From a virus, in the IMG/VR virus record IMGVR_UViG_3300044630_000758, positions 1 through 29,246 of that record: a DNA stretch of 29,246 nt; one strand, 5' to 3'. Under the pieces are notes generated by a model. It was not told where the DNA came from. It did no database searches and saw only the letters and a list, made by a program, of their open reading frames with translations. Within the stretch, counting starts at the first letter, position 1; each line of letters starts with the position of its first letter. The position numbers and the translations under genes are program-made. Below, in pieces: positions 15,855 through 23,929 of this stretch.

Positions 15855-16187
15855 TTATGCCCAAGGTAATTCTACCACAGCTGCTCGTGCAGGTGGGTTA
15901 ACTTTGCGTTCTAATTGTTTGTCTAACATTTTTTCAAATGCCGCTACTTTATTGCCTATTTTGGCTTTTACCCATTCAATTACCTTAGCTTCTGTTAAGC
16001 TGGCAAACGGTACAAATTGTGCGTTAGCGTCTAAAGGTACATCAACTGAATTTTGTAGGCTGGCAGTGTTTGTGCCGTCAGTTGCGGTTACTGTAAAGTT
16101 TACGTGTGTTACAGTGTTTTCTTGACCGTCAACGGTATTTACTCTTAGACCGTTTTTTGGGATAGACCATGTGTATGTTGTTGTCAT
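15855..16187 (-). CDS. Conserved phage hypothetical protein (110 aa, DUF7936-like)
   Basis: The pattern MTTTYTWSI....G.....GQ..VV..V.....DGT...S......L......F.PF..LTE..VI.WV....G......E..L..Q...K..PP......PWA is shared with many cyanophage and aquatic phage proteins (recalled as DUF7936; not searched). All key positions are present: an N-terminal beta half (TYTWSIPKNGL, VNFTVTATDGT) and a helical C-terminal half (LTEAKVIEWVKAKIGNKVAA). Function is unknown. In other phages such genes sit beside tail-fibre genes, as here, where it lies between the Cys-rich fibre and the oxygenase. A fibre assembly or accessory role is possible. Confidence 0.8.
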   Translation of the reverse strand: MTTTYTWSIPKNGLRVNTVDGQENTVTHVNFTVTATDGTNTASLQNSVDVPLDANAQFVPFASLTEAKVIEWVKAKIGNKVAAFEKMLDKQLERKVNPPARAAVVELPWA

Positions 16188-16200
16188 TTTGTTTTTCCTT

Positions 16201-17505
16201 TTAAATTACAAATTCGCCAGTGGTGGGGTTATAAAATACTGGGGACTGAGTACACGCTGTACAACAAACCCTTACAGGTTTTACAAAAAATCCGCTTGTC
16301 GTTGAGCTTAAGGGGGCGCATGATACCGCGTTAATAATAATGGAGTTTGCGGCTTGGGAACAGCCTCCTGCGCTGCACCCAATTGCAATAGCGTTGGCGC
16401 CTTGGCAAACGGCTCCGGCGAAGGGACCGATTGCAACGGCGTTGATGCCTTGATTGGTATTGCCGGAGTTAGCGCCGATTGCAACGGCTTTGACACCTTG
16501 TGAACCATTACCAGCAAAAGCACCCACAGCTACAGCGTCAGCGCCTTGTGTACAATACCCGGCGGCGTTTCCAATAGCAACGCCGCGGCAACCTTGGGCT
16601 ACCTCCCCAGCGTTCGATCCTAAATTAGCATTGGCCAAACAAACTGTTGTAGACCCGAACACGGTGCCTAGTGTTGTTGGTGTTGCTGCTGGTGTACCTC
16701 CAGCTCCGTACAAAATCTCTTTGGTACTTGTGCAGTATCCTAGGCCGACGGCTGTGGTTACGCATGATGCCACGGCGCAGCGAATTGGGGCTACAAAGAA
16801 ACCATTTGCGGCTGTTGGGGTTAGAATTGAACCAGTGGCGTTAATGGATATTGAGTTTGCGGGTTGGCAACTGTTACCGGCGTAAGCACCTAAGGCAACT
16901 GCATACTGGCCTTGGTTACTAAAACCAGCTGATTGGCCGATTGCAACGGCGCCGGTCATTTGACCACCATTTGCTGCAGAATCACCAATTGCTACGGCAC
17001 TGGAACTTTGTAAATTGTAGCCTGCACATCTGCCCACGGCTACGCTGTTAGCGTTTTGACAAATTTGTCCTGCTTGAAAACCAACGGCTACTGAGGAAAA
17101 AGATTGGCAAGTTTGCCCTGCACCCCTTCCAATAGCTACCGATTGACAACCTTGACCAATGTTTCCTGCACCAAACCCAATAGCCACGGAACTTTGAGAT
17201 TGACCACAACTGCCTGCTGCACCACCAATAGCCACAGAGTAACAACCTTGACCAGTAAGCGCCGCATTATATCCTAGTGCTACCTTACCGCAGCCGCATC
17301 CTGATGTTGTACCAAAAACAACACCCGCTACGCAGGGGGTTGCTGGGGCTGCCCCGAGAGATTGGAAAGTAGGCGCAGCACAGGGCCCGTTTGATGCTAA
17401 AACCTGACCAGCGCATCCAGCTGCGGTGAAATCTAATTCGGTTCCGTTGCCTATTGCAACACCGCCGAGTGTTGGCGTGTTGCTTCCGTTAATAATTATT
17501 GCCAT
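16201..17505 (-). CDS. Cys-rich fibre/adhesin with YadA-like AIG repeats
   Basis: The 434-aa protein is built on a 14-residue repeat, (S/A)VAIGxxAGxxxQG, as in trimeric adhesin heads and some virus fibre proteins. There are two arrays: residues about 75-225, closing with NSISINATG then GFFVAPIR, and about 290-400, closing with NSIIINAVS then GFFVKPVR. The pairing suggests internal duplication. Unusually for this class, Cys is inserted in many repeats (GQGCQSVAIG, GQTCQSFSSVAVG, GYCTQG, CCTACTQ). It ends in FYNPTTGEFVI without an S74 domain. Gene order puts it beside the collagen-like gene and upstream of the S74 fibre, so it is likely a receptor-binding or fibre component. The ATG is at 17505; the preceding gene ends 9 bases earlier. 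Confidence 0.82.
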   Translation of the reverse strand: MAIIINGSNTPTLGGVAIGNGTELDFTAAGCAGQVLASNGPCAAPTFQSLGAAPATPCVAGVVFGTTSGCGCGKVALGYNAALTGQGCYSVAIGGAAGSCGQSQSSVAIGFGAGNIGQGCQSVAIGRGAGQTCQSFSSVAVGFQAGQICQNANSVAVGRCAGYNLQSSSAVAIGDSAANGGQMTGAVAIGQSAGFSNQGQYAVALGAYAGNSCQPANSISINATGSILTPTAANGFFVAPIRCAVASCVTTAVGLGYCTSTKEILYGAGGTPAATPTTLGTVFGSTTVCLANANLGSNAGEVAQGCRGVAIGNAAGYCTQGADAVAVGAFAGNGSQGVKAVAIGANSGNTNQGINAVAIGPFAGAVCQGANAIAIGCSAGGCSQAANSIIINAVSCAPLSSTTSGFFVKPVRVCCTACTQSPVFYNPTTGEFVI

Positions 17506-17514
17506 GTGTTTCTC

Positions 17515-18150
<636 letters not shown>

Positions 18151-18154
18151 GTTT

Positions 18155-18505
18155 TTATATGTTTATGTTGCCAGGTTCACCCGCGGTGGTGGCTTGTTGT
18201 TGTGGTTGGGTAATAAATACTGAATTACCCCCCTGGTTTGGTGCACCTTGTGTTTGTAACTCGCCGCCGCCAATTGGACCAGTTGCCACAGATACGTCTG
18301 GGCGTGGGAATCTTAATGTGATGTTTTCTGTCTGAATGGCAGGAAGACGCCATGGATCAAACTGATCTAGGTCGGCCTTACACACCCGCATACCCGGAAA
18401 GTTTGGGTCTGGCATTAAATCTACGTACGCAAACTTCCTGCTGCAGCGATCACAGACCGCCACAGACAAAACTGAATTACCTCGAGTATCAAGGTACACT
18501 GGCAT
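18155..18505 (-). CDS. Zn-finger-like phage protein (116 aa), one ligand missing
   Basis: Residues 18-45 have the layout of a small zinc ribbon: VCDRCSRKF (C18, C21), a loop [11 protein letters not shown], then VCKAD (C42, D45) and FDPWRLP. In related phage proteins, as I recall them, a second CxxC pair is usual; here the fourth position is Asp, so metal binding would use Cys3-Asp or be lost. The C-terminal half is Gly/Gln/Pro-rich and probably disordered. Similar short proteins precede fibre genes in aquatic phages. Function unknown; a structural or DNA-contact role is possible. It sits 4 bases before the collagen-like gene. Confidence 0.7.
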   Translation of the reverse strand: MPVYLDTRGNSVLSVAVCDRCSRKFAYVDLMPDPNFPGMRVCKADLDQFDPWRLPAIQTENITLRFPRPDVSVATGPIGGGELQTQGAPNQGGNSVFITQPQQQATTAGEPGNINI

Positions 18506-18507
18506 AG

Positions 18508-19317
18508 TTACGGAGTCTGACTATCGTTCTTAATGTAAATGCCTTCAAACTCGGCAGATACGTTTGAGGTTCCGGCCGAGGCAATTGCCCTAACTTCGAT
18601 GTCTGTCTTTTCAGCAAAGGCAAGAGGCGTGTGCAGGTCAATCACAAAGTCTCCGCTACCAGGGGTGCGCGTAGAACTTTGCTGTCTAAACACACCACCA
18701 AGTGGGCGTTGAATTAACTGAAAGTTTGTCCATGCGTTTGCGGTTGCGTTTCCAGATGAGTAGAAGGTACCCATTAAATACAGGGTGTAGCCGGCTGGTA
18801 CCGTCCAGAACGCCATTTGCGTTTGGTTTGCGTTAATTGCGATCATGCCGTATACAGTTGCAGGCACACCAGAGGTGACAGTACCTGTTCCGGCGTAGAT
18901 AGTGCCTACGGCAGTTGCTCCCGAGCCAGCGGTAGTAACATACATGCGAGAAATACGCAAGTAGCTATTACCGGTGTTGACTGCGGTTTGGCCGTCAAGA
19001 ATTACTGACTCGCTAATTTCATTGTAGTTAGCGTCAAGTCCAAAAATAGCAATTGTCCTTGCACCAGTTCCAGCGGAAGTATCGTCTGCGCTTGAACTAG
19101 AAATTTTCATTACGGTAGCAGCGGAGGGATATACATATATACCACCTTGCGCCCAAACTGTCTCAACAGAGGTGCCAACATCGCCGTTAATACCAAACTT
19201 AAACAGTGTTTTGTGGCCCATAATTTGATTACGAGCAACTTGAAGCTCAAATGGTTCGTAAGAGCCTTGAACGGTTACGGAATGTGGGGGTGCTTTATAA
19301 AATACGGGATCTGCCAT
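18508..19317 (-). CDS. Putative virion structural protein (269 aa)
   Basis: The 269-aa sequence is beta-rich and Thr/Gly/Ala-rich. It starts MADPVFYKAPPHSVTVQG with GHKTLFKFGINGDVG shortly after, and ends with AEKTDIEVRAIASAGTSNVSAEFEGIYI. It contains the pattern 'a.tv.isSsSa.Dt.aGtGArtv.i.GLd.n..e.sE.v.l.Gqt.v.t...y.ri.r', familiar from uncultured aquatic phage structural proteins; the role (tail or fibre platform) is not known to me. No enzymatic residues are recognised. It follows the attenuator and precedes the Zn-finger-like and fibre genes in the same unit, separated by only 2 bases from the next gene. Confidence 0.75.
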   Translation of the reverse strand: MADPVFYKAPPHSVTVQGSYEPFELQVARNQIMGHKTLFKFGINGDVGTSVETVWAQGGIYVYPSAATVMKISSSSADDTSAGTGARTIAIFGLDANYNEISESVILDGQTAVNTGNSYLRISRMYVTTAGSGATAVGTIYAGTGTVTSGVPATVYGMIAINANQTQMAFWTVPAGYTLYLMGTFYSSGNATANAWTNFQLIQRPLGGVFRQQSSTRTPGSGDFVIDLHTPLAFAEKTDIEVRAIASAGTSNVSAEFEGIYIKNDSQTP

Positions 19318-19335
19318 GGTTTTTCCTAAAAGGTT

Positions 19336-19358
19336 AAAAGAGGCGGGACTAGCCCGCC
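19336..19358 (-). terminator. Short terminator/attenuator after the 153-aa gene
   Basis: On the minus strand the arms GGCGGG and CCCGCC (19342-19358) flank a 5-base loop and are followed by TCTTTT. It lies 7 bases beyond the stop codon. The short T-run suggests partial termination, so downstream genes would receive less transcription than the 153-aa gene. Confidence 0.6.
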
Positions 19359-19365
19359 GTCTTAA

Positions 19366-19827
19366 TTAGCTATTTGTATAACCAGAACCGTAGGCAATGA
19401 TTGTGCCGTCAGCGTTGCGACCTGTGTACTGGATTGACAATACGCCAGCAGAAGCAGCCTCAGAAGCCAAAGTAATTGTGCAGTCGTATGCGCCAACGTT
19501 AGCTAACAAGTTAGCTACAGCAGCGGATGCTGTGAAGGCAACAGAAACTTTACCAAGGGCTGTAGTTGTTAGTGTGCCAACAGCTGTTGTTACGCCGTTA
19601 ACTGTCAAGCTAACTGCACGTGAGGCTGCTCCAACTACGTTTAAATAGCCGTCGATTGAGTGAATAATTGAACCAGCTGGAATAACTGTAGTTGCGGCTG
19701 CGCCGGCTACAATAGATACTTGGCGTGAAATTTGTGATGCACCAGTTGTGTCGGCTGAAATTGTGCCGTCGTTGCTGGTAGTTTGACGCGTATTTAAACG
19801 CATTGGTACGGTAAATGTGCTTGACAT
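19366..19827 (-). CDS. Putative capsid decoration/minor structural protein (153 aa)
   Basis: The first gene after the capsid unit. The 153-aa product is almost all small residues (Ala, Thr, Ser, Val, Gly) in beta-type alternation, with no Cys or His-rich site. It has the look of an immunoglobulin-like or beta-sandwich virion protein: PAGSIIHSIDGYLNVVGAAS, VSLTVNGVTTAVGTL, YDCTITLASEAASAGVLSI. The pattern 'p.ga.I..i......' followed by 'vtvG' is common in head-decoration or head-tail proteins (recalled, not searched). It has its own putative promoter plus leader and is followed by a short GC-rich terminator-like hairpin, so it may be produced in excess over the downstream fibre genes. Confidence 0.7.
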   Translation of the reverse strand: MSSTFTVPMRLNTRQTTSNDGTISADTTGASQISRQVSIVAGAAATTVIPAGSIIHSIDGYLNVVGAASRAVSLTVNGVTTAVGTLTTTALGKVSVAFTASAAVANLLANVGAYDCTITLASEAASAGVLSIQYTGRNADGTIIAYGSGYTNS

Positions 19828-19923
19828 TTGGGTGTTTCCTTATCTTAGTGGGTATCCCTAGCTGTCTCTAAGTCGTCTCACCGGGAAGTGTCGGCGGTCA
19901 GAAAGGGATTATCTTCCTATAAC
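19828..19923 (-). promoter_or_regulatory. 96-base untranslated leader before the 153-aa structural gene
   Basis: This is the longest stretch without a gene downstream of any copy of the element. No ORF with a ribosome site is evident. It can form small hairpins such as GGG-ATA-CCC near its end, then AAGGAAACACCCAA before the ATG provides a ribosome site. It may stabilise or regulate a highly expressed structural mRNA; I see no recognised riboswitch. Confidence 0.35.
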
Positions 19924-19954
19924 TACTAATGCAAATAAATTACTAAAAGCGCCC
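19924..19954 (-). promoter_or_regulatory. 31-bp intergenic element, copy 3 (putative late promoter)
   Basis: On the minus strand: GGGCG, 16 bases, TGCATTAGTA. Unlike the other four copies, the spacer here has no hairpin potential; the separate terminator just upstream does that job. This shows that GGGCG is conserved even without a stem-forming role. Downstream TAGGA follows after 6 bases, similar to other copies (TAnGGA). Confidence 0.75.
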
Positions 19955-19962
19955 CAAAATGC

Positions 19963-19991
19963 AAAAAAGCCACCTTGTGGGTGGCTTTTTT
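19963..19991. terminator. Strong Rho-independent terminator after the capsid gene (symmetrical)
   Basis: The arms AAAAAAGCCACC (19963-19974) and GGTGGCTTTTTT (19980-19991) are perfectly complementary (12 bp) around a 5-base loop. The A/T ends give a T-run on either strand, so it could stop transcription both ways. It lies 20 bases beyond the capsid stop and directly before copy 3 of the 31-bp element on the minus strand. Confidence 0.92.
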
Positions 19992-20011
19992 GTTTACTAC
20001 GAAGGTTTGGA

Positions 20012-20929
20012 TTACAAACCAGCTGTACCGTAAACGTTACGCGCATCGTGCCAACCTGTAGCATAACGCTCAGTAGCCTTATAACGCATGCTGTCTGTCT
20101 CGAAATCGCCTTCCATGGATTTCTCCATTGGACGACGCATAACGAGCATCAAGCCGTTTTCTGCATCAGTCTGTACCCACCAAGCTTTAGATGAGCTCAA
20201 ACGAGTAACAACGTGTGTGCCTTTTGGCAACATACCTGTTGACTTGATTGGGTTCAAATCGTTGTCAGCTGTACCAGAACGGAGAACAGACTTCAGAATT
20301 ACTTCTGCCTGGAACTCAAGTGCTGGAGGAACAACTAACTGCTCAGCTTTTAGACGAATACGCTTACCGTTGTTGTCGATAGCGCCACGGATTTGAATCA
20401 ACATCTGTTCAACAGAAGTTTGGCTCAAAGAAGCAGCTGTAGACAATTGGTTAGAGTAAGTCTGACCGTTTGCGATTGGGTGTGCTGTGTTAATCAAAGT
20501 TACGCCGTCGCCGCCTACATAACCAGCTGTGAACGCAAAGTTCAACAAGTTAGCACATAGAGTTTCCTTGGTTTCAATCATAGATTGAGCCAAGTGCTTG
20601 GCGAAGGTTGAGCCGATACGGATGTGATCGCCGTCTTCCATCAAAACTTTAGTCAAAGCATATGCTAAGCCATAGATTTGATAGATGAAACGTGTGATGT
20701 ACAAAGTACCACCTTGATCGTAGCTAACTGGAGTGCCGTCAGGCATCGCAGGAGCTGCGTTCATACCGAAGAGCATTACTTCTTCGTGGTAGTTACGTGG
20801 AATACCCTGGATCTGTTCAACAAATCCTTTCCACTCGTCGGCACGTTGTTCGTAAACACCGTCAAAGACTTCGTTGATAATCGGTTCGACTACCGCACGA
20901 AAGTCCGTACTACGCATTGGAGTTGCCAT
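20012..20929 (-). CDS. Major capsid protein (HK97 fold, Mu gpT-like type)
   Basis: The 305-aa protein builds the icosahedral shell. It resembles the Mu gpT-like major head proteins: an N-terminal helix FRAVVEPIINEVFDGVYEQR, then YQIYGLAYALTKVLMEDGDH (pattern 'yGl...lTrel.eDg'), a LINTAHPIANGQTYSNQLS segment, a long helix after SVEQMLIQIR, the LVVPPALEFQAEVILKSVL strand and helix, and a GTADNDLNPI loop. The C-terminus WWVQTDAENGLMLVMRRPME, with the terminal strands, fits the P- and A-domains. An AAAGG ribosome site lies about 10 bases from the ATG. A perfect 12-bp-stem terminator follows, so this is the last gene of its unit, consistent with a high and discrete transcript. Confidence 0.93.
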   Translation of the reverse strand: MATPMRSTDFRAVVEPIINEVFDGVYEQRADEWKGFVEQIQGIPRNYHEEVMLFGMNAAPAMPDGTPVSYDQGGTLYITRFIYQIYGLAYALTKVLMEDGDHIRIGSTFAKHLAQSMIETKETLCANLLNFAFTAGYVGGDGVTLINTAHPIANGQTYSNQLSTAASLSQTSVEQMLIQIRGAIDNNGKRIRLKAEQLVVPPALEFQAEVILKSVLRSGTADNDLNPIKSTGMLPKGTHVVTRLSSSKAWWVQTDAENGLMLVMRRPMEKSMEGDFETDSMRYKATERYATGWHDARNVYGTAGL

Positions 20930-20954
20930 TGCTTATTACCTTTCTTTCGTTAAA

Positions 20955-21617
20955 TTAAACCGAGACCTTAGGAGCCGCAAAAGTGTTATTGGCGATCTGG
21001 ACTTGTACAATCGTGTAAGTATCACCCCAGGCATTTGTTTCGCCAGATGGATATGCTACTTCACGGCCTAAACCTACTACGCGTACTTGACCTTGAACAC
21101 CGGTGCCAACAGCAGCAGAAGCTAATGCTGTTGTTGAAAAACCTGCACCACCAACACCGATAGTATAACCATCAGCAGTTGTAAAACCGGTTGCGCCGGA
21201 GAAGTTGTACTGTGAACCAATAGCTGCAGAAGTTACTGAGCCGTTAGCTTGAGCTTCGTATACAAGTGATGGGTCTTGGAAGATCCAAAAAACGATAGAA
21301 GAAGCTGCGTCAAGAGTTGCTTTAGAAGCGCTTTTGCCTACTGTACGACGACCTTCTGCAGTTGTATATTCTACACCGTCAAATACACCGTATACTGGGC
21401 TTGTTGCGGCAGCGGTAGCTGCAATTGTTAATTGACCTGAAGCTGTAATGCCTACTGGTTGATACTGGTAGAAAGTCTGACCAGCGCTCAAAGAGTAAGG
21501 AGCATTGTACGATACACCAGTGACAAAACTGTTCGTACCAGCAAATGGTACAGAACGGTCTAGGCCGCTTGGGTGATACGCAGGCTTCATGCCAAAGGGA
21601 CGAAATGTTGTTGACAT
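20955..21617 (-). CDS. Putative capsid-associated structural protein (220 aa)
   Basis: Immediately upstream of the major capsid gene. The 220-aa sequence is rich in Gly, Ala, Ser and Thr with alternating beta-type stretches (GQTFYQYQPVGITASGQLTI, PVYGVFDGVEYT, VQGQVRVVGLGREV), as in capsid decoration or head-fibre proteins. The N-terminus FRPFGMKPAYHPSGLDR is a recurrent start in uncultured aquatic phage virion proteins (recalled, not searched). There are no cysteines or enzymatic motifs. It lies in the same unit as the scaffold and capsid genes, 25 bases before the capsid ATG, which supports a structural role. Decoration protein is the best guess; a minor capsid protein is possible. Confidence 0.7.
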   Translation of the reverse strand: MSTTFRPFGMKPAYHPSGLDRSVPFAGTNSFVTGVSYNAPYSLSAGQTFYQYQPVGITASGQLTIAATAAATSPVYGVFDGVEYTTAEGRRTVGKSASKATLDAASSIVFWIFQDPSLVYEAQANGSVTSAAIGSQYNFSGATGFTTADGYTIGVGGAGFSTTALASAAVGTGVQGQVRVVGLGREVAYPSGETNAWGDTYTIVQVQIANNTFAAPKVSV

Positions 21618-21652
21618 TTAGTTTATTTCCTTTGTTTTATTTTTGAAGAATG

Positions 21653-22225
21653 TTATTGAAAACGAACATTTTTATTATTCGCTCTTGCGGTATCTTTTTC
21701 CATTTCAAGAAGACCACCCTCAAGAACTGAACGACCACCTTTATTACCTTGCGCTGTGTCGCGAACCTGCGCTGTAATATTGCGTTGGTGTTCAAGCGGA
21801 TCCTCCAAATGGAGCATACGCATTACTTCTTGATAGATATCCTCAGGTAATTTGAAGAGTACCATTTCGTTACAACTAACACAGCCTTCAAACTTGCCCG
21901 AGCTCATTTTGCCTAGTCCTTCAAAGCCTTTTCCTAATTCGGAGGCTTTAACTGGCTCATAACCCAATGCCATACGTTTGTCGATACTGTCGTAAGTATT
22001 GGTTGTTGATAACCAACACAAGTGCATCCCAGGGATAATTCCACCAGGAAGCTCGGGCAACGCACTATTTGCCCACTTGTCTCTAAACGCATCCAGGCGT
22101 TCACGACGTGCAATACTGTCTTCATCGGCGTGTGTTGAACGCTCGATTACTTCTTGGACTCGATCGGCTAAGCGATCATCTAAGTCACGTGATTCTCTTT
22201 TAATTCTTGTATTTGCCATTTTCAT
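21653..22225 (-). CDS. Hypothetical head-region protein (190 aa) with a CxxC motif
   Basis: I recognise the type (a protein found between scaffold and capsid genes in aquatic phages) but not a function. The N-terminus is charged and helical (RESRDLDDRLADRVQEVIER). A central region contains LPGGIIPGMHLCWLSTTNTY and DSIDKRMALGYEPVKASEL, then GKFEGCVSCNEMVLFKLP with a CVSC pair (only two cysteines there, so metal binding is uncertain). The end is Gly/Asn/Arg-rich. Translation is coupled to the scaffold gene by TAATG; a second ATG two codons on is an alternative start. It is likely a virion or assembly component. Confidence 0.75.
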   Translation of the reverse strand: MKMANTRIKRESRDLDDRLADRVQEVIERSTHADEDSIARRERLDAFRDKWANSALPELPGGIIPGMHLCWLSTTNTYDSIDKRMALGYEPVKASELGKGFEGLGKMSSGKFEGCVSCNEMVLFKLPEDIYQEVMRMLHLEDPLEHQRNITAQVRDTAQGNKGGRSVLEGGLLEMEKDTARANNKNVRFQ

Positions 22226-23214
22226 TAACCTTTATTGTTACGATCATACGACGCATATGCGCGGATCATTTTGTTTCGTTTTTCTACGTTATCCCAAGCA
22301 CCAGCATCTTTAATTGCCTGCACACGATCACGGCTTAGTGTGATTGTGCCAGGTTTAGCACTGGATTCTGCAACACGGCTTGAGGCTGTTGGGCCTGCTG
22401 CGCGTCTGCTGTTGTTGCTGTTGCCTTTTGCTGTATAGCGGTGTGGCAAACGGGATTGTAAACGATTATCTAACTCTTCCCAGTATTCAGAATCACTAGG
22501 ATCCCAACCATCTGCGGCAAGTTCTTGGTCAACTACTTTGGCAATTCTACTATCTGTATCTCGAGCTTCTGGATCATACCAACCGTTACGTTTTAACCAC
22601 TTAGTAGCGTTCTGTTGAACTTCTGTGCTAATTGGGTTAGGTACGTTTTGTTTTGGTGCCTTAGCTTGCTCAAGCTGTTGTTTTTTATGGTACTGGGCTT
22701 GCTTTAGACGCTCTTTAGCTTCTGTCAACTGCTCCAAGTATTCCATTTGTGCTTCTACGTCATTAGATTGCGCTGCTTGCAACATTTTCATTTTGGCGTA
22801 TTCAACACGAGTGGCTTCATCTTCCAAACTCTTGTCAATCTGCGCAAATTTAAAAGATGATGCTGTGTTTTCTACAGCAGCTAAACGTCTTGCTAAATCT
22901 TCGTTTCTTTTTTCTAATGCACTAATTTTGTGACGGGCTGACGCTTCGCGTTGCTTAGATAGTTCTTTCTTTAATCTACGCTCTTCTCTGCGCGCTTCGC
23001 GAATCTTTTCGCGTTCGTCGTCTGTATCGTCATCTGAATCAACTTCATCGGAGCCAGACTCTTCGTCTTGTTGCTCTTCGTCTTCATCAGATTCATCAGA
23101 AGCTTTTTTAACTTCTTTTTCGTCGTCTTCAAAGTGTTCTTCGTGTTCGACTTTGGCTACAACTGTGCCATCTTCACGTTCCTTAATTGGAACGTCTTTT
23201 TCATTTTCTGCCAT
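22225..23214 (-). CDS. Scaffold-like capsid assembly protein
   Basis: Probable scaffolding protein that nucleates prohead assembly and then leaves. Evidence is architecture and position rather than a motif. The 329-aa protein has a very acidic N-terminus (EDDEKEVKK through SDDDTDDERE, about residues 29-69) and a long charged coiled coil (about 70-190: REERRLKKELSKQREASARH, ALEKRNEDLARRLAAVE). Next comes a folded-looking WLKRNGWYDPEARD segment, a Ser/Gly/Asn linker, and a C-terminal helix-turn-helix ending VQAIKDAGAWDNVEKRNKMI, similar to the capsid-binding tail of podovirus scaffolds. It lies upstream of the major capsid gene. The stop overlaps the next ATG (TAATG). Confidence 0.8.
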   Translation of the reverse strand: MAENEKDVPIKEREDGTVVAKVEHEEHFEDDEKEVKKASDESDEDEEQQDEESGSDEVDSDDDTDDEREKIREARREERRLKKELSKQREASARHKISALEKRNEDLARRLAAVENTASSFKFAQIDKSLEDEATRVEYAKMKMLQAAQSNDVEAQMEYLEQLTEAKERLKQAQYHKKQQLEQAKAPKQNVPNPISTEVQQNATKWLKRNGWYDPEARDTDSRIAKVVDQELAADGWDPSDSEYWEELDNRLQSRLPHRYTAKGNSNNSRRAAGPTASSRVAESSAKPGTITLSRDRVQAIKDAGAWDNVEKRNKMIRAYASYDRNNKG

Positions 23215-23231
23215 ATGTACTTTCTACAAAG

Positions 23232-23672
23232 TTAATCTATAAACGCTTTCATTTTCTGCGCATATTCAAACGACTTAATGCGAGAAATGATTTCACGAGC
23301 TTGCAATGTGATGAATACTACAGGAGAACCTTCATCATTTGGTTGCACAACAAAACGGTCGCCGCCGTACTTAATAGTACGTACTAGATCGCCTTCTTTA
23401 CACCAAGGGCCTTCTGGCCATGGGGTTAAATCTGCGTCTAGATTACGGTATGCTAATGGGCCAACTTGCACCACTTTAGCCACTGTTTCATTAAATCGTA
23501 ACGTTTGTCTGGTTTCATCTACTAAGATGATTCCACCTTTACTGGTTGATTTTTCGCGCCTCAACTGCACAAGCACTCTGTCTCCAGCTACATCAATACC
23601 GGTGTCGATTACAGGAAAACATTCTTCCTCTGATCGTGTATCCGGCTCTTCATTTCCTTTTATATCAAACAC
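23232..23672 (-). CDS. GroES-like co-chaperonin (Cpn10 family)
   Basis: A GroES homologue caps the host GroEL chamber and helps fold large capsid proteins, as T4 gp31 does for T4 capsid protein. Family features: a DRVLVQ strand (residues 31-36), a mobile-loop stretch with the GroEL-binding GGIIL (46-50), a VVQVGP turn (67-72), and the late EGDLVRTIKYGGDRFVV segment (93-109). At 146 aa it is longer than bacterial GroES (about 97 aa). The extra residues are an acidic N-terminus (about 28 aa), an insertion around LTPWPEGPWCK (82-92) and a C-terminal helix. The start is GTG, 9 bases after AAAGGAG. A 12-bp palindrome CACTGTTCAGTG (23670-23681) spans the start codon and may affect initiation. No GroEL gene is seen, so the host GroEL is the likely partner. 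Confidence 0.88.
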   Translation of the reverse strand: MFDIKGNEEPDTRSEEECFPVIDTGIDVAGDRVLVQLRREKSTSKGGIILVDETRQTLRFNETVAKVVQVGPLAYRNLDADLTPWPEGPWCKEGDLVRTIKYGGDRFVVQPNDEGSPVVFITLQAREIISRIKSFEYAQKMKAFID

Positions 23673-23693
23673 TGTTCAGTGCTCCTTTAACCT

Positions 23694-23888
23694 CTACAGG
23701 TCGTCTTCTTCGTCTTCCCTCAAAATTTCGTTTATAATGTCTTGCACTGCTGCAAATCCTTCAAACCTACCAACTAATCGTTGGTAATCTTCAAAAGAAT
23801 TGACATTACTTCCAGCGGTGAGGGTTTCCGCCAATTTTAATTGTTCATCTCTCGTACGAGAGATAATTTCACTAATAAAGTCTTTCAT
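23694..23888 (-). CDS. Small conserved-type phage protein (64 aa), acidic helical
   Basis: The 64-aa protein is predicted mostly helical, with a core NSFEDYQRLVGRFEGFAAVQ and an acidic tail EILREDEEDDL. Short proteins with an 'F.dY.rlvGr.eG...a...i.eil' pattern and an acidic end occur beside portal or scaffold genes in many podoviruses and cyanophages (from memory of the family; function unknown). It is the first gene after copy 4 of the 31-bp element. There is no Shine-Dalgarno in front of the ATG, which lies only 5 bases from the element, so it may be translated from a leaderless message. The next gene starts 21 bases further on with its own GGAG ribosome site. Confidence 0.75.
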   Translation of the reverse strand: MKDFISEIISRTRDEQLKLAETLTAGSNVNSFEDYQRLVGRFEGFAAVQDIINEILREDEEDDL

Positions 23889-23893
23889 AATCT

Positions 23894-23924
23894 TACTAAT
23901 GCAAGGTTATGAAGGTTTCCGCCC
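23894..23924 (-). promoter_or_regulatory. 31-bp intergenic element, copy 4 (putative late promoter)
   Basis: On the minus strand: GGGCG, 16 bases, TGCATTAGTA. It separates the portal unit from the scaffold/capsid unit. The arms AAGG and CCTT enclose a 7-base loop. The ATG of the next gene lies 5 bases downstream with no Shine-Dalgarno, as at copy 5. Confidence 0.7.
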
Positions 23925-23929
23925 TTAAA

